Assembly: GCF_021513235.1 (NCBI RefSeq)
Contig: NZ_CP090976.1
Coordinates: 496,001-560,000, forward strand
Origin: Kaistella sp. 97-N-M2
Lineage (GTDB): Bacteria; Bacteroidota; Bacteroidia; Flavobacteriales; Weeksellaceae
Length of the DNA: 64,000 nucleotides
Reading direction: 5' to 3'
Positions 62,854-64,000 of this stretch are shown one piece after another; position 1 is the first letter of the stretch; every line of letters starts with the position of its first letter. The notes under the pieces are model-generated. The model saw only the letters and a list, made by a program, of their open reading frames with translations, made no database searches and was not told the DNA's origin. The translations under genes were made by a program, and so were the position numbers.

Positions 62854-63411
62854 ATGAACAAGTCCGACCAAAATAAAAATCCTTCAGCAAAAGAAGAGAT
62901 AAAACGTTCCAGAGATGTATTGGAAAAATTTTTCATCCACTCTCTCGAGGAAATGTATTACGCCGAAAATGCCATCGCCATCAATTTTATAAATGTAAAG
63001 GAACACATTGATTCTCCAAAATTACGCGAAATTTTAGAGGCTCATTTTACCATTCATTTAAAACATACCGAACGTTTAGAAAAGATTTTTCAGCTACGAA
63101 AGAAAAAAATACGAGGTAGAAAGTGCGTAGCAGTTATCGCCCTGCTGGCGGAGGCAAAAAATCATCTGTCCCTTTTTGCAGAGGATATTGTGAACTGGGA
63201 AATCGGTCTCATTTTAGTATCGCAAAAACTGGCTCATTACAAAATTGCCTCTTATGGCGGTCTTGCTCATTTGGCGATCAACCTCGAGTTTTATCCTGCG
63301 GCAACCCTTCTCGCCATAAGCGTTCAGGAGGAAGAGGATTACATTAACTCCAATTTAAATGGCATCTTTAATGCGTTTTTAGCTACGCACGTACAGGGAT
63401 TCAAAGGATAA
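62854..63411 (+). CDS. DUF892/YciE-like ferritin-like protein
   Basis: A 185-residue four-helix-bundle protein of the DUF892 family. The signature start is LEKFFIHSLEEMYYAENAI, with metal-ligand-like glutamates and histidines (ILEAHFTIHLKHTERLEKIF, HYKIASYGGLAHLAI). The pattern of E and H residues suits a diiron site. Such proteins are often stress-induced; the role is unknown. I chose the ATG at 62854. A paralogue follows at 63784. Confidence 0.88.
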   Translation: MNKSDQNKNPSAKEEIKRSRDVLEKFFIHSLEEMYYAENAIAINFINVKEHIDSPKLREILEAHFTIHLKHTERLEKIFQLRKKKIRGRKCVAVIALLAEAKNHLSLFAEDIVNWEIGLILVSQKLAHYKIASYGGLAHLAINLEFYPAATLLAISVQEEEDYINSNLNGIFNAFLATHVQGFKG

Positions 63412-63783
63412 ACAAGCTTTTTTTAGTCTCACTTTAACCCGCACGTTCTACTAAATCTATCACAGACCGTAAATTCATAGTTTCTATGGCAGAGATTTAA
63501 ACTTTAAAATAATACGTCTCACCATTTTATAAACGCTTTCTACACCATTATTTATCTCCTTTAAATAATTTATTTTCTTTTACTCAATATTCGGATTTGG
63601 TTTAAAAATTGATCTAAATCGCCTGCAAATTCCTCTCTTTTCACGACCAATAACTAAATTAAAATAAATTCCCTAAACCATCTTTTGGAGGAAAATTTTA
63701 AAGTAATATGCTCTAATGACGTTTGTAATAAAGACAGAAATCACGACATATCGAAATCATCAACAATAAAAACATCAAAAAAA
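63412..63783. other. 372-bp AT-rich gap between two DUF892 genes
   Basis: No coding frame or clear promoter pair seen. It should hold the promoter of the second gene. Confidence 0.5.
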
Positions 63784-64000
63784 ATGGACACCAACAAGTC
63801 AAACTCCGCGCAAAAAGGCAGTAATGCGGTTGCCAAAAACTTAAAAGAATTTTTTATCGACGGTTTAAAAGACATTTACTGGGCGGAAAATGCGCTCGTT
63901 AAAACCTTGCCGAAAATGTTTGATCAGGCGACCGATCAAAAATTAAAAACAGCAATCAAAGATCATTTGGCCCAAACTAAAGATCACGTCACTCGCCTTG
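63784..64000 (+). CDS. second DUF892 ferritin-like protein, 5' part
   Basis: The first 72 codons, cut by the window end. NLKEFFIDGLKDIYWAENAL and LKTAIKDHLAQTKDHVTRL match the family start and second helix. It is more typical of canonical YciE proteins than the first copy. Start is ATG at 63784 with the frame open to the edge. Confidence 0.85.
   Translation, partial: MDTNKSNSAQKGSNAVAKNLKEFFIDGLKDIYWAENALVKTLPKMFDQATDQKLKTAIKDHLAQTKDHVTRL

Overview
The window looks like chromosome from a member of the Flavobacteriia, most likely the Chryseobacterium/Kaistella branch of the Weeksellaceae. Supporting signs are the gliding/type IX secretion genes gldB and gldC, a protein with a type IX C-terminal sorting domain, a PorV/PorQ-family protein, TANNTTTG-type promoters, almost no Shine-Dalgarno sequences, and rRNA operons of the order 16S-tRNA-Ile-tRNA-Ala-23S-5S. 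The genus is an inference from protein resemblance; no database search was run.

Layout. 1-4.7 kb: start of an M1 aminopeptidase, thyA, a GreA-like protein, a REP-associated (RAYT) transposase homologue between two identical-arm palindromes, a GH13 lipoprotein and a pRiA4b ORF-3-like protein. 4.7-10.6 kb: an OmpR/PhoB-type regulator and kinase divergent from a TonB-dependent receptor and a surface lipoprotein. 10.6-12.1 kb: a barstar/barnase-like pair and an array of 125-bp hairpin repeats. 12.1-16 kb: nadE, gldBC and a type IX secreted GLUG-repeat protein. 16-39.9 kb: housekeeping and metabolic genes (Cys/Met PLP enzyme, tsaC-like, DPP-IV-like S9 peptidase, YceI, acyl-CoA carboxylase beta, uvrC, hutH, PIG-L deacetylase, a sodium:solute symporter broken by one base, DUF2911).

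40.0-52.6 kb: two complete rRNA operons in tandem on the minus strand, as two 6.1-kb direct repeats that differ at scattered positions. The upstream unit ends inside the 3' end of the vanZ-like gene, and the downstream unit carries the last codons of that gene as a relic, so this is a true duplication. Each operon has three tandem promoters and long processing stems around 16S and 23S. The 16S 3' tail lacks the canonical anti-Shine-Dalgarno core CCTCC and has TCTCA instead.

52.6-64 kb: vanZ-like/gcvH, a frameshifted aldehyde dehydrogenase, a lipoprotein, an MsbA-like ABC exporter, an IS200-type transposase gene (itself frameshifted) embedded in a large array of palindromic GTCGCGGAGCGAC repeats that are inverted on its other side, truA, a phosphoesterase, cytidine deaminase/Ppx, and two DUF892 ferritin-like genes, the second cut by the window end.

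Most notable: the altered anti-SD, the tandem rRNA duplication with its captured vanZ tail, the REP-like array around a transposase, two frameshifts that both fall in a GAAAAAAAT run, and the membrane-anchored barnase homologue with a barstar partner.
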